Below, piece after piece: positions 7,649 to 18,618 of a DNA stretch of 51,162 bases. The stretch spans positions 75,374 to 126,535 of the forward strand of contig PLBO01000113.1 of assembly GCA_003134555.1 (NCBI GenBank), in the 5' to 3' direction. This DNA is from Actinomycetota bacterium (GTDB taxonomy: Bacteria; Actinomycetota; Acidimicrobiia; IMCC26256; PALSA-610). Each line of letters begins with the position of its first letter. Positions within the stretch are counted from its first letter, which is position 1. The notes below the pieces were generated by a model, which saw nothing but the letters and a program-made list of their open reading frames with translations, was not told where the DNA came from and ran no database searches. Both the position numbers and the translations under genes were made by a program.

Positions 7649-8434
7649 TTGGACGGCTTGCACGTCGAACGAGACGACGGCGTGGTGACGCTCACGATCG
7701 AGCGTCCGGAACGCAAGAACGCGATCACGAACGAGATGTGGCGGGGATTGGTCGAGATCTTCGACGACCTTGCTACGCGTCGCGACGATCGCGTCCTCGT
7801 GATCACCGGCGCGGGCGACGCGTTCTGCTCGGGCGCCGATCTGAGCGCCGCCGCCGACGGCGGGGCGCCCACCGGCGCCGGTGCGGCGGTCGCGTCGATG
7901 CGCATGGTCGGCCGCGCCGCGCTGAGGCTCCACGAACTTCCGCTGCCAACGATCGCCGCAGTGAACGGCGTCGCGGCCGGAGCGGGATGCAATCTTGCGC
8001 TCGGCTGCGATCTGATCGTGGCGTCCGAGCGCGCGCGCTTCAGCGAGATCTTCGCCAAACGCGGTCTCGCGCTCGACTTCGGCGGATCGTGGCTCCTGCC
8101 GCGGCTCATCGGGCTACATCGGGCGAAAGAGCTCGCGTTCCTGGCCGACATCATCGACGCGACCGAAGCCGAGCGCATCGGTCTCGTGAATCGTGTCGTT
8201 CCTCACGACCGGCTCGTCGCGGAGGTCGGCGCGCTCGCGACGCGGCTCGCGGGGATGCCGCCGCTACAGCTGGCGGTGATCAAGCGTCAGCTGAACGACG
8301 GTCTGAGTCACACGATGGCGGAAGCGCTCGAGTTCGAAGACGTGGCGCAGGCATTGATGTTCTCGTCGCGCGACACGGCGGAAGCGATGATCGCGTTTGC
8401 CGAGAAGCGCGAGCCGCGCTTCACCGGCGAGTAG
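7649..8434 (+). CDS. Enoyl-CoA hydratase/isomerase family protein
   Basis: A 261-residue crotonase-fold protein. Start TTG 7649 has the strong Shine-Dalgarno GAGAGGTGAG seven nt upstream. Motifs are IERPERKNAITNEMW and SGADLSAA (first oxyanion-hole strand). The second oxyanion segment is AVNGVAAGAGCNLALGCDLI, with SERARFSEIFAKRGLALDFG in the region of the catalytic Glu residues. The protein ends EFEDVAQALMFSSRDTAEAM and EKREPRF, as in fatty-acid or phenylacetate-type hydratases. It probably hydrates 2-enoyl-CoA; the exact substrate cannot be told. It stands alone, convergent with a small gene. Confidence 0.88.
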   Translation: MDGLHVERDDGVVTLTIERPERKNAITNEMWRGLVEIFDDLATRRDDRVLVITGAGDAFCSGADLSAAADGGAPTGAGAAVASMRMVGRAALRLHELPLPTIAAVNGVAAGAGCNLALGCDLIVASERARFSEIFAKRGLALDFGGSWLLPRLIGLHRAKELAFLADIIDATEAERIGLVNRVVPHDRLVAEVGALATRLAGMPPLQLAVIKRQLNDGLSHTMAEALEFEDVAQALMFSSRDTAEAMIAFAEKREPRFTGE

Positions 8435-8462
8435 GCGCCCAGGCGAGTGGCCTGACCGACGG

Positions 8463-8699
8463 CTACGTCGCGGGCTCGGTCGATTTTCCGTTGGCCCGGG
8501 CGGCGAGCATCTTCTCGCGATCCGGTTCCCGGAACCGCCGCAGCCACGCCCCGTGCCATTCCCACGCGGCCTCGCAGGCCGGGCACGTCAACACGACCGA
8601 CCCGCCCGAACAGGCCTCGGCCGTGATCGGCGTGTGGTCGTAGGGACACTGGGTGAGTTCCACACATTTACTTCGGCGTCCGGCGCCGAGAGTTGACAC
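8463..8699 (-). CDS. Small zinc-ribbon protein downstream of dprA
   Basis: Up to 78 residues. Two Cys knuckles are visible (QCPYDHTPITAEACSGG and LTCPACEAAWEWHGAW), then a charged helix RRFREPDREKMLAARANG. This looks like a single zinc ribbon with no enzyme domain. GTG 8699 directly follows the dprA stop (TGAGTG on the minus strand), so it may be translated by coupling. A second GTG at 8663 would start right before the first knuckle. I see no good ribosome binding site for either. Function unknown. Confidence 0.6.
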   Translation of the reverse strand: MSTLGAGRRSKCVELTQCPYDHTPITAEACSGGSVVLTCPACEAAWEWHGAWLRRFREPDREKMLAARANGKSTEPAT

Positions 8700-9581
8700 T
8701 CAGCGTGGCCACCAGAGGCCCCGCTTGCGCTCGAGGTGACCGCCGATCTCGAGGGCGCGCAGGGCCGAGCCGAGCCGATCGGCCGGGTACGGGACCCGTC
8801 GTTCGATCTCGTCGATCGTCGCCGATTCGCCGGCCAGGGCGCGCAGCACCGCTCGCTGGTCGGGGTCGATCGGCGCCGGGGGATCCGACCAACCGCCTTC
8901 GACGGTTCCTCCGCGGCCGATGGCGAACAGCACATCCGACGGATCGAGGAGTGGCTTCGCGCCATCGAGGAGGAGCGCGTTGCAGCCCGCTGCAGCCGGA
9001 TTCCGACGCGAGCCCGGCAACGCGTAGACGTCGCGACCGAAGCGCGCGGCGTCGTTCGCGGTGATACGAGCGCCGCCGCTGGAGGTCGCCTCGACGACGA
9101 CCACCGCGTCGGCCAGCGCCGCGATGATCCGGTTGCGGATGGGAAAGCGCCACGGCAGCGGCTGGGTTCCGTAGCCGTTCTCGCCGACGATCAGACCTCG
9201 TTCGCGCACGCGCGCGTACAGATGCTCGTGCCGGCGCGGGTAGACCACGTCGAGTCCCGTCGCGACGACGCCGACCGTCAGTCCGCCGGCATCGAGCGCG
9301 CCCGCGTGGGCGGCACCGTCGATGCCGATCGCGAGCCCGCTGATCACGGTGATTCCGGCACGCGCGCAGAACGCGGCGATCTCCCGCGCGTCGGCGATAC
9401 CCATGGGTGTCGCCGCGCGCGTGCCGACGATCGCCACCCGCGGCGCGTCGAACGCGTCGGGACGGTCGCCCTCGCCGAGGAGCACCTGCGGCATCTTGGC
9501 GCCGAGCATCACGTCGAGTAGCTCGGCGTCGCGGATCGGGAAGTCGTCGCCGCGCTCCCACCGATGCGTCCGGCGGCTCAC
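8700..9581 (-). CDS. dprA: DNA-processing protein DprA (short N-terminus)
   Basis: About 293 residues if started at GTG 9581, which overlaps the comM stop (GTGA). DprA loads RecA on single-stranded DNA during uptake. The Rossmann core is complete: VAIVGTRAATPMG, SGLAIGIDGAAHAGAL, VGVVATGLDVVYPRRHEHLY and the phosphate-binding GARITANDAARFG with YALPGSR. A C-terminal winged-helix (DML1-like) domain ends the protein. The usual N-terminal SAM-like domain (about 70 residues) is nearly absent. The upstream frame is Arg-rich shadow of comM, so the shortness seems real. Partnered with comM as in many bacteria. Confidence 0.9.
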   Translation of the reverse strand: MSRRTHRWERGDDFPIRDAELLDVMLGAKMPQVLLGEGDRPDAFDAPRVAIVGTRAATPMGIADAREIAAFCARAGITVISGLAIGIDGAAHAGALDAGGLTVGVVATGLDVVYPRRHEHLYARVRERGLIVGENGYGTQPLPWRFPIRNRIIAALADAVVVVEATSSGGARITANDAARFGRDVYALPGSRRNPAAAGCNALLLDGAKPLLDPSDVLFAIGRGGTVEGGWSDPPAPIDPDQRAVLRALAGESATIDEIERRVPYPADRLGSALRALEIGGHLERKRGLWWPR

Positions 9582-11074
9582 CAGAGGTCCTCGCGCATCC
9601 AGGCCGCGCGGTCGACGTCGGCCGCCGTGATCTCGGTTCGATCGTCGAGGTCGGCGACGGTGCGGGCGACGCGACGGATGCGCGCGGCCCCGCGTCCGGT
9701 GAGTTGGCGGACCAGGCACTGTCCGACCCAGGCCTCATGTGCCTCGTCGCCCAGCGCGAGGTAACGCTCCAGCGCGCCCGCGGGGATGTGGGCATTGCGC
9801 CGCCACGGCGTGCCGCGCAATCGCGCCTGCTGGCGCGCGACCGCCGTCGCGACGCGCGCGGCGACGACCGCCGACGATTCGCCGGGTTCCGTCCCGGCCG
9901 CCTCCACCTTGATCCGCAGGTCGAAACGGTCGAGGAGCGGCGCCGAGAGCCGCCTCGCGTAGCGCGTTCGCTGCACGTCACCGCATTTGCAGGCGTTCTC
10001 GTCTCGGCCGCAGGGACACGGGTTCGCGCACGCAACGAGCAGGAAGTCGGCCGGGAATTCGATCGTTCCCGAGGCGCGACTGACGCGCACGACACGCTCC
10101 TCGAGCGGTTGCCGCAACGACTCGAGTGCGTGCACGGGAAATTCGGGCAGCTCGTCGAGGAAGAGCGCGCCTCGATGCGCGAGGCTCACCTCGCCGGGGC
10201 GCACGCGGCCGGTCCCGCCGCCGACCAACGAGACCATCGACGCGCTGTGATGCGGCTGGCGGAACGGCGGATCGATCCGCAGCGCCGGCCCGCGGTTCGT
10301 TCCGGCGGCGGAGTGGATCTTGGTGACCTCGAGGGCGGCGGCCCGGTCGAGCGGGGCGAGGATCGTCGGCAGTCGCCGCGCGAGCATCGTCTTGCCGACG
10401 CCGGGTGGCCCGACCATCAGGAGATGGTGGGCGCCCGCGGCTGCGATCGCGAGCGCGCGACGCGCGTGCGTGAGGCCGCGCACGTCGGCGAGATCGAGGG
10501 GTTCGTCGCCCTCGGGCGCGGCCGCGATCGTGGGCGGGGGATCGGGTGGGTCGGGCCAGGGCGCTTCGCCCTTCAAGCAGGCGTGGAGCTCGCCGAGCGT
10601 GCGCGCGACGCGCACGGCCACGCCCGGAATGAGCGCCGCCTCCGATGCGTTCTCGGCCGGCACGATGACGTGCTCGACTCCCGTGCGGGCGAGCGCGTCG
10701 ACGAGGGCAACGGTGCCGACGACCCCGCGCACCGCGCCGTCGAGGCCGAGCTCGCCCAGCACCGCGACCCGATCGAGCACTCCCGACGGCAGGCCTCCGG
10801 CTGCACACGTCAACGCCAGCGCGACACCGAGCTCGAGACCCGCGCCGGTCTTACGGACCGACGCGGGCGCGAGGTTCACGGTCACGCGCTGTTGCGGGTA
10901 CTCGAGCCCTGAGGACAGCAGCGCGGCGCGCACCCGCTCTCGCGACTCGCGCCCGGCCGCGTCGGGAAGGCCGACCACCGTATAGCCGGGAAGACCCCGG
11001 GACACGTGGACCTCCACGGTGACGATCCGGCCGTCGACGCCCTCCAGGACGGCACTGCGAACGGCTGCGAGCAC
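9578..11074 (-). CDS. comM: ComM/YifB family Mg-chelatase-like AAA+ ATPase
   Basis: A 498-residue helicase-like ATPase that aids branch migration in natural transformation. The N-terminal Lon-like domain has VEVHVSRGLPGYTVVGLPD and ASVRKTGAGLELGVALAL. The AAA+ core has Walker A GPPGVGKTMLARRLP, FRQPHHSAS, and Walker B-region GALFLDELPEFP. A Cys-rich insert (CANPCPCGRDENACKCG) is typical of YifB proteins. The C-terminal Mg-chelatase segment ends the protein (ARIRRVARTVADLD). GTG 11074 has CGAGGGAG as ribosome binding site. It overlaps dprA by 4 bp and diverges from the xer gene. Confidence 0.94.
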   Translation of the reverse strand: MLAAVRSAVLEGVDGRIVTVEVHVSRGLPGYTVVGLPDAAGRESRERVRAALLSSGLEYPQQRVTVNLAPASVRKTGAGLELGVALALTCAAGGLPSGVLDRVAVLGELGLDGAVRGVVGTVALVDALARTGVEHVIVPAENASEAALIPGVAVRVARTLGELHACLKGEAPWPDPPDPPPTIAAAPEGDEPLDLADVRGLTHARRALAIAAAGAHHLLMVGPPGVGKTMLARRLPTILAPLDRAAALEVTKIHSAAGTNRGPALRIDPPFRQPHHSASMVSLVGGGTGRVRPGEVSLAHRGALFLDELPEFPVHALESLRQPLEERVVRVSRASGTIEFPADFLLVACANPCPCGRDENACKCGDVQRTRYARRLSAPLLDRFDLRIKVEAAGTEPGESSAVVAARVATAVARQQARLRGTPWRRNAHIPAGALERYLALGDEAHEAWVGQCLVRQLTGRGAARIRRVARTVADLDDRTEITAADVDRAAWMREDLW

Positions 11075-11174
11075 GGTCGACTCCCTCGGTTCCTGAATTG
11101 CTCGGAAAGGAGGGTCGTGACCGCGACCTCGACGGCGAGGGCGACCATACGCAGGGGGTGTGACAGGTTCGAAC

Positions 11175-11180
11175 TACCGT
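11175..11180 (+). promoter_or_regulatory. -10 element TACCGT, leaderless xerC-like gene
   Basis: TACCGT lies 8 nt before ATG 11189 without a ribosome binding site. It supports this start over the longer upstream frame, which overlaps comM. Confidence 0.45.
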
Positions 11181-11188
11181 GCTCGCGG

Positions 11189-12148
11189 ATGAGCCCCGCC
11201 ACCGCCGGCCCGCGTGCCGATCGCCCGCGCGCCGATAAATCGCGCCCCGCGTCGCACGACCCCGACGGGTTCGCCGTGGCGCTGAGCGCTTTGAGTGCGA
11301 ACACGCGCCGCGCGTACGAGCACGATGCGCGCGAGTTCGTGCAGTGGTGTGAGCGCGGGGGTTGTCCCGACGCCTCCGCGCTCGACCATCGCGTGTTGCG
11401 GCGCTATCTGGCCTACCTGCAGACGCGCGGGTTCTCGCGTTCGTCGACCGCGCGCAAGGCGGCGTCCGTGCGGGCCTATCTCCGCCATCTGCGCCGACGG
11501 GGGGTGCTCGGCCGCGACGTTGCCGCGGCGGTCCAGGCCCCCAAAGGCGTGCGTCGGTTGCCCCGGATGCCCAGGCGCAAGGAGGCGGCGGCTCTGCTCG
11601 ACGACCTCGTGGCCGGGACCGAATCCGACGATCCTCGGGCCCGCCAAGATCTCGCCATCGTGGAGCTCCTCTACGGCGCCGGGCTCCGGGTCAGCGAATG
11701 TTGCGGCCTCGACGTCGGCGACGTCGACCTCCGCCGGCGGACCGTCACCGTGCTCGGAAAAGGTGCAAAAGTCCGCCGGCTTCCGCTGGGCGAGCCCGCC
11801 CGCGATGCCGTTGCCGGCTACCTCCACTCCGGGCGCGCTGCTCTGCCGGCCGCCCCACAACCCAGTGCCGGGGCCGCCGCCGCACTCTTCTTGAACGCCA
11901 GAGGCCGGCGTATGACCCCACGGGACGTCCGGCGAGTGCTCGAGCGCCATCCGCTCGCCGATGGCCGGTCGCTGCACCCGCACGCCCTGCGGCACGCCTA
12001 CGCCACCCACCTCCTCGAGGGAGGAGCAGATCTCAGAGCAGTTCAGGAGCTGCTCGGACACGCCGATGTGGGGACGACACAGATCTACACTCACGTGACA
12101 CGTGAGCTCATGAGGGCTGTGTACGAACGGACGCACCCAAGGGCCTAG
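11189..12148 (+). CDS. xerC: Tyrosine recombinase XerC/XerD type
   Basis: A 319-residue site-specific recombinase with all catalytic residues: R167 (GAGLRVSE), K191 ([12 protein letters not shown]), H265-R268 ([17 protein letters not shown]), H291 (ELLGHADVG) and Y300 (TTQIYTHV). The N-terminal SAM-like core-binding domain has [18 protein letters not shown]. Length and motifs fit chromosomal XerC, which resolves chromosome dimers at dif, rather than a phage integrase. The location next to a whiG-like gene and rpsB supports this. The first 30 residues are disordered and basic. ATG 11189 follows TACCGT directly. Confidence 0.9.
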   Translation: MSPATAGPRADRPRADKSRPASHDPDGFAVALSALSANTRRAYEHDAREFVQWCERGGCPDASALDHRVLRRYLAYLQTRGFSRSSTARKAASVRAYLRHLRRRGVLGRDVAAAVQAPKGVRRLPRMPRRKEAAALLDDLVAGTESDDPRARQDLAIVELLYGAGLRVSECCGLDVGDVDLRRRTVTVLGKGAKVRRLPLGEPARDAVAGYLHSGRAALPAAPQPSAGAAAALFLNARGRRMTPRDVRRVLERHPLADGRSLHPHALRHAYATHLLEGGADLRAVQELLGHADVGTTQIYTHVTRELMRAVYERTHPRA

Positions 12149-12165
12149 GGAGCAGGGCGAGCAGA

Positions 12166-12954
12166 GTGGACGAGTCCGCCGCGGAAATCGCCGAGCTTTG
12201 GCGTGATTACAAAGATGGCGGCACGTCCCACGCGCGCGAGCGTTTGATCCTGCACTACTCGCCGCTGGTGAAGTTCGTTGCCGGGCGGGTCGCCGCCGGG
12301 CTCCCGCAGAACATCGAGCAGTCCGATCTCGTCAGCTACGGGATCTTCGGCCTCATCGACGCGATCGACAAGTTCGATCCGGGGCGCGGCTACAAGTTCG
12401 AGACGTACGCGATCAGCCGGATCAAGGGCGCGATCATCGACGAGCTGCGGTCGATCGACTGGGTCCCGCGCTCGGTGCGCGCCAAGGCCCGCGCCATCGA
12501 GCGCGCGTACTCGAAGCTCGAGAACGAGCTGCGCCGGAGCCCGGAGGACAAAGAGGTCGCGACCGAGCTCGGCTTGACCGAGGACGAGCTCGCGACGACG
12601 CTCGGACAGATCAGCTTCGTCGGCGTCGTCGCGCTCGACGAGCTGCTTTCGGCCGGTTCCGAGCGCGGCAGCGGAGCAACGGTGGGCGACACGATCGCGG
12701 GCAGCGGTCACGACCCGGTCGCGGCGTTCGAGTCGGAAGAGATGCGCCAGGTGCTCGCCGACGCGATCAACCGCATGCCCGATCGCGAGCGGCTCGTGCT
12801 CACTCTCTACTACTACGAGGGCTTGACCCTCGCCGAGATCGGCAACGTGCTCGGAGTCACCGAGAGCCGCGTGTGCCAGATCCACACGAAGGCGATCTTC
12901 CAGTTGCGCTCGCGACTTTCGGAACCGCTGCCCGAGCGCGGCATCGTCACCTGA
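12166..12954 (+). CDS. whiG: RNA polymerase sigma factor of the FliA/WhiG family
   Basis: A 262-residue group 3 sigma factor. Region 2 is clear ([71 protein letters not shown]). Region 3 follows, and region 4 has the HTH ([36 protein letters not shown]). In streptomycetes WhiG in this same position controls sporulation and is held by a c-di-GMP-dependent anti-sigma; no such partner is in this window. No flagellar genes are seen, so a flagellar role is not supported here. GTG 12166 lies 17 bp after xerC; GGGAGCAGGGCGAG is a plausible ribosome site. Confidence 0.93.
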   Translation: MDESAAEIAELWRDYKDGGTSHARERLILHYSPLVKFVAGRVAAGLPQNIEQSDLVSYGIFGLIDAIDKFDPGRGYKFETYAISRIKGAIIDELRSIDWVPRSVRAKARAIERAYSKLENELRRSPEDKEVATELGLTEDELATTLGQISFVGVVALDELLSAGSERGSGATVGDTIAGSGHDPVAAFESEEMRQVLADAINRMPDRERLVLTLYYYEGLTLAEIGNVLGVTESRVCQIHTKAIFQLRSRLSEPLPERGIVT

Positions 12955-13047
12955 CCATCGCGCCGCGGCCCTGCACGGAACCCGTCGCCGGGCGACGATT
13001 TCGCTGCACACCCGTTCCGCGCTGACGATCACCCGGGCGGTCACGCG

Positions 13048-13053
13048 TACCTT
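13048..13053 (+). promoter_or_regulatory. -10 element TACCTT, leaderless M23 peptidase gene
   Basis: TACCTT lies 7 nt before ATG 13061 in the 106-bp gap after the sigma factor; no ribosome binding site is seen. Confidence 0.5.
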
Positions 13054-13060
13054 CGCCGCG

Positions 13061-13726
13061 ATGCGCAGACTCACCGCCGCGACGCTCGTCGCCTTGGCAA
13101 TCGTCGGTTCCCTCGCGGTCGGGCCGGCCCCGGCGTCGGCTATCGGGGTCTGGCGGCGCCCCGTCGCCGGACGGGTCGTGCATCCGTTCGGCCCGCCGGT
13201 GACCCGTTACGGGCGCGGGCACCTGGGAGTCGATTTCTCGGCCCTTCCGGGAACGCCGGTGCGCGCCGCGGGCGCGGGCACGGTCGTGTTCGCCGGGGCC
13301 GTCGCGGGCGTCCTTCACGTCGTCGTCCGGCATGCCGGCGGCCTCCGGACCTCGTACTCGTTCCTCGCCGGGATTCGCGTGCACCGAGGTGAGCGGGTCG
13401 GGCGCGGCGCCGTGCTGGGAACCACGGGTGGTCGAGGTGAGCACCACGACGGCCACGTTCTGCATCTCGGGCTGCGGATAGGAGACGCGTACGTCGATCC
13501 GATGCGGCTCTTCGCGCCGGGCGGCCTCCCGGCACGGGTGCACCTCGCCCCGTACTCGGCCGGCTCGGATTTCGCACGGGATGAACCACAACGCGGGCCG
13601 CTACACTGGAGTCGCTTCCGGACCGATCCGGCGGCGTCAATCATCCATTCGCACGCCCGTGATCCCAAGGTGGTGCCGACGATTTTCGATCGATCGGTGC
13701 TCGCGCGGGCGGTAGATCAAACCTAG
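13061..13726 (+). CDS. Secreted M23-family (LytM-like) peptidase domain protein
   Basis: A 221-residue protein with a signal peptide (residues 1-27, ending PAPASA). The M23 domain spans residues 31-165. HLGVDF (H54, D58) gives the first metal motif. [16 protein letters not shown] and [12 protein letters not shown] are standard strands. The second motif reads HVLHLGLR, where the usual HLH is VLH; metal-binding H135 is kept but the first, catalytic-type His is Val133. It may be a weak enzyme or a cell-wall binding or regulatory protein. About the last 41 codons run through what looks like the rpsB promoter and leader, so the tail may be non-conserved. M23 genes before rpsB are common in actinobacteria. 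Confidence 0.85.
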   Translation: MRRLTAATLVALAIVGSLAVGPAPASAIGVWRRPVAGRVVHPFGPPVTRYGRGHLGVDFSALPGTPVRAAGAGTVVFAGAVAGVLHVVVRHAGGLRTSYSFLAGIRVHRGERVGRGAVLGTTGGRGEHHDGHVLHLGLRIGDAYVDPMRLFAPGGLPARVHLAPYSAGSDFARDEPQRGPLHWSRFRTDPAASIIHSHARDPKVVPTIFDRSVLARAVDQT

Positions 13727-13739
13727 GGGAGGCGCGGCC
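13602..13739 (+). promoter_or_regulatory. rpsB promoter and long leader inside the M23 gene's 3' end
   Basis: TACACT at 13602-13607 is a -10 candidate. The leader of about 125 nt contains the small hairpin CCGGA-CCGA-TCCGG and a GATCGATC palindrome, then the ribosome site AGGGGAGG before GTG 13740. It overlaps the end of the preceding frame. rpsB leaders often carry S2 autoregulation; that role is inference here. Confidence 0.4.
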
Positions 13740-14750
13740 GTGGCCGTCGTGAGCATGAAGCAGCTATTGGAGGCCGGAGTCCACTTCGGTCACCAGACCC
13801 GGCGCTGGAATCCGAAGATGCGCCGTTTCATCTTCGGGGAGCGCAACGGCATCTACATCGTCGATCTGCACCAGACGCTGGATCGCATCGACGGTGCTTA
13901 CCGGTTCGTGCGCGAGAACGTCGCGAACGGCGGAATCGTGCTCTTCGTCGGCACGAAGAAGCAGGCGCAGGAACCGATCGAGAACGCAGCGAACGCGTGC
14001 GGAATGCCGTACGTCAACTTCCGCTGGCTCGGCGGCATGCTCACCAACTTCCAAACGGTGCACTCGCGCGTCGCGAAGCTGCGCGAGTTCCAGCGTCAGG
14101 TCGACTCCGGTGAGGTCGATCTGATGTCGAAGAAGGAAGGCCTGAAGATCCGTCGCGACCTCGCCAAGCTCGAGCGCAACCTCGGCGGTATCAAGAACCT
14201 CGAGAAGATCCCGTCGGTCGTGTTCATCATCGATACCAAGAAGGAACACATCGCGGTCACCGAGGCGAACCGCCTGCGGATCCCCGTCGTCGCGGTCGTC
14301 GACACGAACTGCGATCCCGACATCATCGATTACGTGATCCCGGGCAACGACGACGCCATCCGTTCCGCGCAGCTCATGTGTCGCGTGATCGCCGATGCCG
14401 TCACCGAAGGGCGCGAGATCGCGCGCCGTCGCGGCGCGCGTCCCGGAACGCGTTCCGAAGAGGTCGCGCCCGCCGCGCCCGCCAAGCCGCAGCGGACGTC
14501 CGAGGAGCAGGCTGAGTTCGACCGCCGCCAATCCGAAGCCCGCGACGCGGCCGCCGCGAAGCAGCGTGAGATCGAGGAACGGGCCCGCGTGGCGAAGGAT
14601 GCGGCCAAGTCGGGTCCTGCGACGGCGGCAACCGAAGAGGCATCCGAGTCGGCTTCGTCCGCCGTCGCGACCGCGGAGGCGGCCCCCGAACCCGCCGAGC
14701 CCGAGACCGGGCCGGATGCGACCGCGGCCGACGAGAGCGGGGAGGGCTGA
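13740..14750 (+). CDS. rpsB: 30S ribosomal protein S2 with long C-terminal tail
   Basis: A 336-residue S2. The conserved part runs to about residue 235 ([83 protein letters not shown]). Standard S2 is about 230-270 residues. The extra 85-100 residues are Glu/Ala/Arg-rich with a helical stretch, then an Ala/Glu/Pro tail, like the S16 tail upstream. GTG 13740 follows AGGGGAGG. It is 2 bp from tsf, in the conserved rpsB-tsf-pyrH-frr order. Confidence 0.97.
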   Translation: MAVVSMKQLLEAGVHFGHQTRRWNPKMRRFIFGERNGIYIVDLHQTLDRIDGAYRFVRENVANGGIVLFVGTKKQAQEPIENAANACGMPYVNFRWLGGMLTNFQTVHSRVAKLREFQRQVDSGEVDLMSKKEGLKIRRDLAKLERNLGGIKNLEKIPSVVFIIDTKKEHIAVTEANRLRIPVVAVVDTNCDPDIIDYVIPGNDDAIRSAQLMCRVIADAVTEGREIARRRGARPGTRSEEVAPAAPAKPQRTSEEQAEFDRRQSEARDAAAAKQREIEERARVAKDAAKSGPATAATEEASESASSAVATAEAAPEPAEPETGPDATAADESGEG

Positions 14751-14752
14751 TC

Positions 14753-16951
<2,199 letters not shown>

Positions 16952-17008
16952 TCGCTCGCCTCTGGGCGGGTTGCGGCGGTCGACATGCGAGCCGCGAGGA
17001 CGAGCCCC

Positions 17009-17038
17009 TAGCCTGGCTGAGCCCCCTGGGAGGATGAC
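17009..17038 (+). promoter_or_regulatory. Candidate cdsA promoter (TAGCCT) with ribosome site
   Basis: TAGCCT at 17009-17014 is followed by a short leader with CTGGGAGGA before GTG 17039. It would let cdsA be expressed apart from frr, which ends 87 bp upstream. Confidence 0.45.
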
Positions 17039-18592
17039 GTGAGGGACCGCAACGAATCCGACCGTGCCACCGCGATGCCCGTCGAGGGTGTCCGGATCCT
17101 CGGCGCGAAAGAGACGCCCGTCATCCGTGACGAAGATCGCGATGCCTTCGACCCCCCGGTGATCCCGCCCGACGAGCCTGAACCCCGGCAGAGCTTCACG
17201 CATCGGGCCACGGTCCCGATCGTCACCGGTGCGCCAGACGAGCCAGCAAGCGCCGAAGCCGACGACGACGATGAGCAAGGCGATGAGCAAGGCGATGAGC
17301 AAGGCGATGAGCAAGGCGATGAGCACGACGAGGACGCGTCCGGTGACGGCCCGCCGGCCTCGGAACCGCCGGGTGGCGAGATGCCCCCGCTGCCGCACTG
17401 GACCGAGCCGCCGACGGGTGCCGTTCCGGCGATCTTTGCGGACGACACCGGAGAGCAACCGATCAGCGACGAGCTCGGGGCCTGGGCGCAGGTCGCCGGG
17501 AGCTCGCCACGCTTTCGGGCCGAAGGCTCCGATTGGGCCGAGGCCGACTTCGGCGAAGACATGAGCGGCGAGCACGAGCGACTCGGCGCGCTCTCCGAGG
17601 CCGAGCCCGTCGACGAGGAGGCCGAATTCGCGGAGGCGCTCGCGCAGCGCCGCCGGCGGGTGCCCCGTTCCCTTCGGGCGGACCGCAGCGCGGCTCCCGC
17701 GACCGCGCCGGCCACCGCGGGCCAGGAGCGCCCCGCGCGGCGCCCGGCGCCCCCCGAGCCCGATCCCACGAACGGGAACGCGGCGCCGGCGCGCGACCTG
17801 CCGACCGCGATCATGACTGCCGCGACGATCGTGATCCTCGCGTTGGTGTGCTTCGTCCAAGGCCGCACCACGACCGCACTGCTCGCGGCAGTGATCATCG
17901 CCATCGCGTCGATCGAATTCTGCAACGCGCTGCGCACGAAGGGCCTGCGGTCGGCGACCCCAATCGTGCTCCTCGCGAGCGGCAGCCTTCCGATCGCGGT
18001 GAAGCACTATGGAGTCGGCGCGTATCCGATCTACTTCGCGCTCGTCGTCGTGATCGCGATGCTGTGGTTCCTGTGGGAGGTGACGCCCGGACGCCCGCTC
18101 CTCGGCGTCGCCACGACCGTGCTCGGGTTCGCGTACATCGGCGGCCTCGGTGGGTTCGCCGGCTTGCTGCTCGCGGCGCGCGACGGCGTCGGACTCATCG
18201 TCGGCGTCGCAATCTGCACCATCGCCTACGACGTAGTCGGGTTCTTCGTCGGGTCGCAGTTCGGGCGCACACCGATCGCGCCGAAGATCTCGCCGAACAA
18301 GAGCGTGCAGGGAACTGTCGCGGGTATGGCCGCGTCGCTGTTCCTGGGTTGGGTCGTCGTGGGTCAGATCACGCCCTGGAACCACCACTACGGCGGCTTG
18401 TTGCTGGGTTTGTTGGTCGCCGGTGGTGCATTCCTCGGAGATCTGTGTGAGTCGATGATCAAGCGCGACCTCGGCCTCAAGGACTTCGGAACGCTGCTTC
18501 CCGGCCACGGTGGTGTGCTCGATCGTTTCGACGGCCTCCTGTTCTGCCTGCCGATCGCCTACTACCTCGCCGTCGCCCTGAAGTTGGGCTGA
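17039..18592 (+). CDS. cdsA: Phosphatidate cytidylyltransferase with long acidic N-terminal extension
   Basis: A 517-residue protein. The last 260 residues are CdsA, which makes CDP-diacylglycerol from phosphatidic acid and CTP. There are seven or eight hydrophobic segments from about residue 255, and the family signature is complete (CESMIKRDLGLKDFGTLLPG then HGGVLDRFDGL). CdsA is usually 270-300 residues. The first 250 residues are acidic, proline-rich and presumably cytosolic and disordered. They contain four exact DEQG repeats. The pre-membrane part (LAQRRRRVPRSLRAD) is basic. GTG 17039 follows GGGAGGA. Acidic N-termini occur on actinobacterial CdsA, but this one is unusually long. rlmN, often next, is absent. 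Confidence 0.93.
   Translation: MRDRNESDRATAMPVEGVRILGAKETPVIRDEDRDAFDPPVIPPDEPEPRQSFTHRATVPIVTGAPDEPASAEADDDDEQGDEQGDEQGDEQGDEHDEDASGDGPPASEPPGGEMPPLPHWTEPPTGAVPAIFADDTGEQPISDELGAWAQVAGSSPRFRAEGSDWAEADFGEDMSGEHERLGALSEAEPVDEEAEFAEALAQRRRRVPRSLRADRSAAPATAPATAGQERPARRPAPPEPDPTNGNAAPARDLPTAIMTAATIVILALVCFVQGRTTTALLAAVIIAIASIEFCNALRTKGLRSATPIVLLASGSLPIAVKHYGVGAYPIYFALVVVIAMLWFLWEVTPGRPLLGVATTVLGFAYIGGLGGFAGLLLAARDGVGLIVGVAICTIAYDVVGFFVGSQFGRTPIAPKISPNKSVQGTVAGMAASLFLGWVVVGQITPWNHHYGGLLLGLLVAGGAFLGDLCESMIKRDLGLKDFGTLLPGHGGVLDRFDGLLFCLPIAYYLAVALKLG
17270..17329 (+). repeat. 12-bp in-frame tandem repeat in cdsA (DEQG)x4
   Basis: Four identical copies of GATGAGCAAGGC (17270-17317) and a diverged fifth (GATGAGCACGAC) encode DEQGDEQGDEQGDEQGDEHD. 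Perfect identity, including third positions, suggests a recent slippage expansion; copy number may vary between strains. Confidence 0.9.
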
Positions 18593-18605
18593 ACGAAATC
18601 GGCCC

Positions 18606-18611
18606 TAACCT
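18606..18611 (+). promoter_or_regulatory. -10 element TAACCT, leaderless dxr
   Basis: TAACCT lies 7 nt before GTG 18619 with no ribosome site. TTGGGC at 18585-18590 is a possible -35 with a short 15-bp spacer. Confidence 0.5.
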
Positions 18612-18618
18612 CGCGGGC

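Noticed and set aside
9407-10912. 501-codon plus-strand frame opposite comM and dprA
   Set aside because: Arg/Glu/Gly-rich without motifs; comM and dprA on the other strand are complete and conserved.
11189-12148. Integrase of a mobile element
   Set aside because: The protein has XerC length and catalytic set, sits in conserved chromosomal context with whiG-like and rpsB genes, and no attachment site, tRNA or phage gene is near.
12166-12954. Flagellar sigma factor with a motility role
   Set aside because: Family FliA/WhiG is right, but no flagellar gene is present and the neighbourhood matches WhiG-type loci.
17270-17329. CRISPR-like or mobile repeat
   Set aside because: The 12-bp units are contiguous, in frame and without spacers; they are a coding microsatellite.
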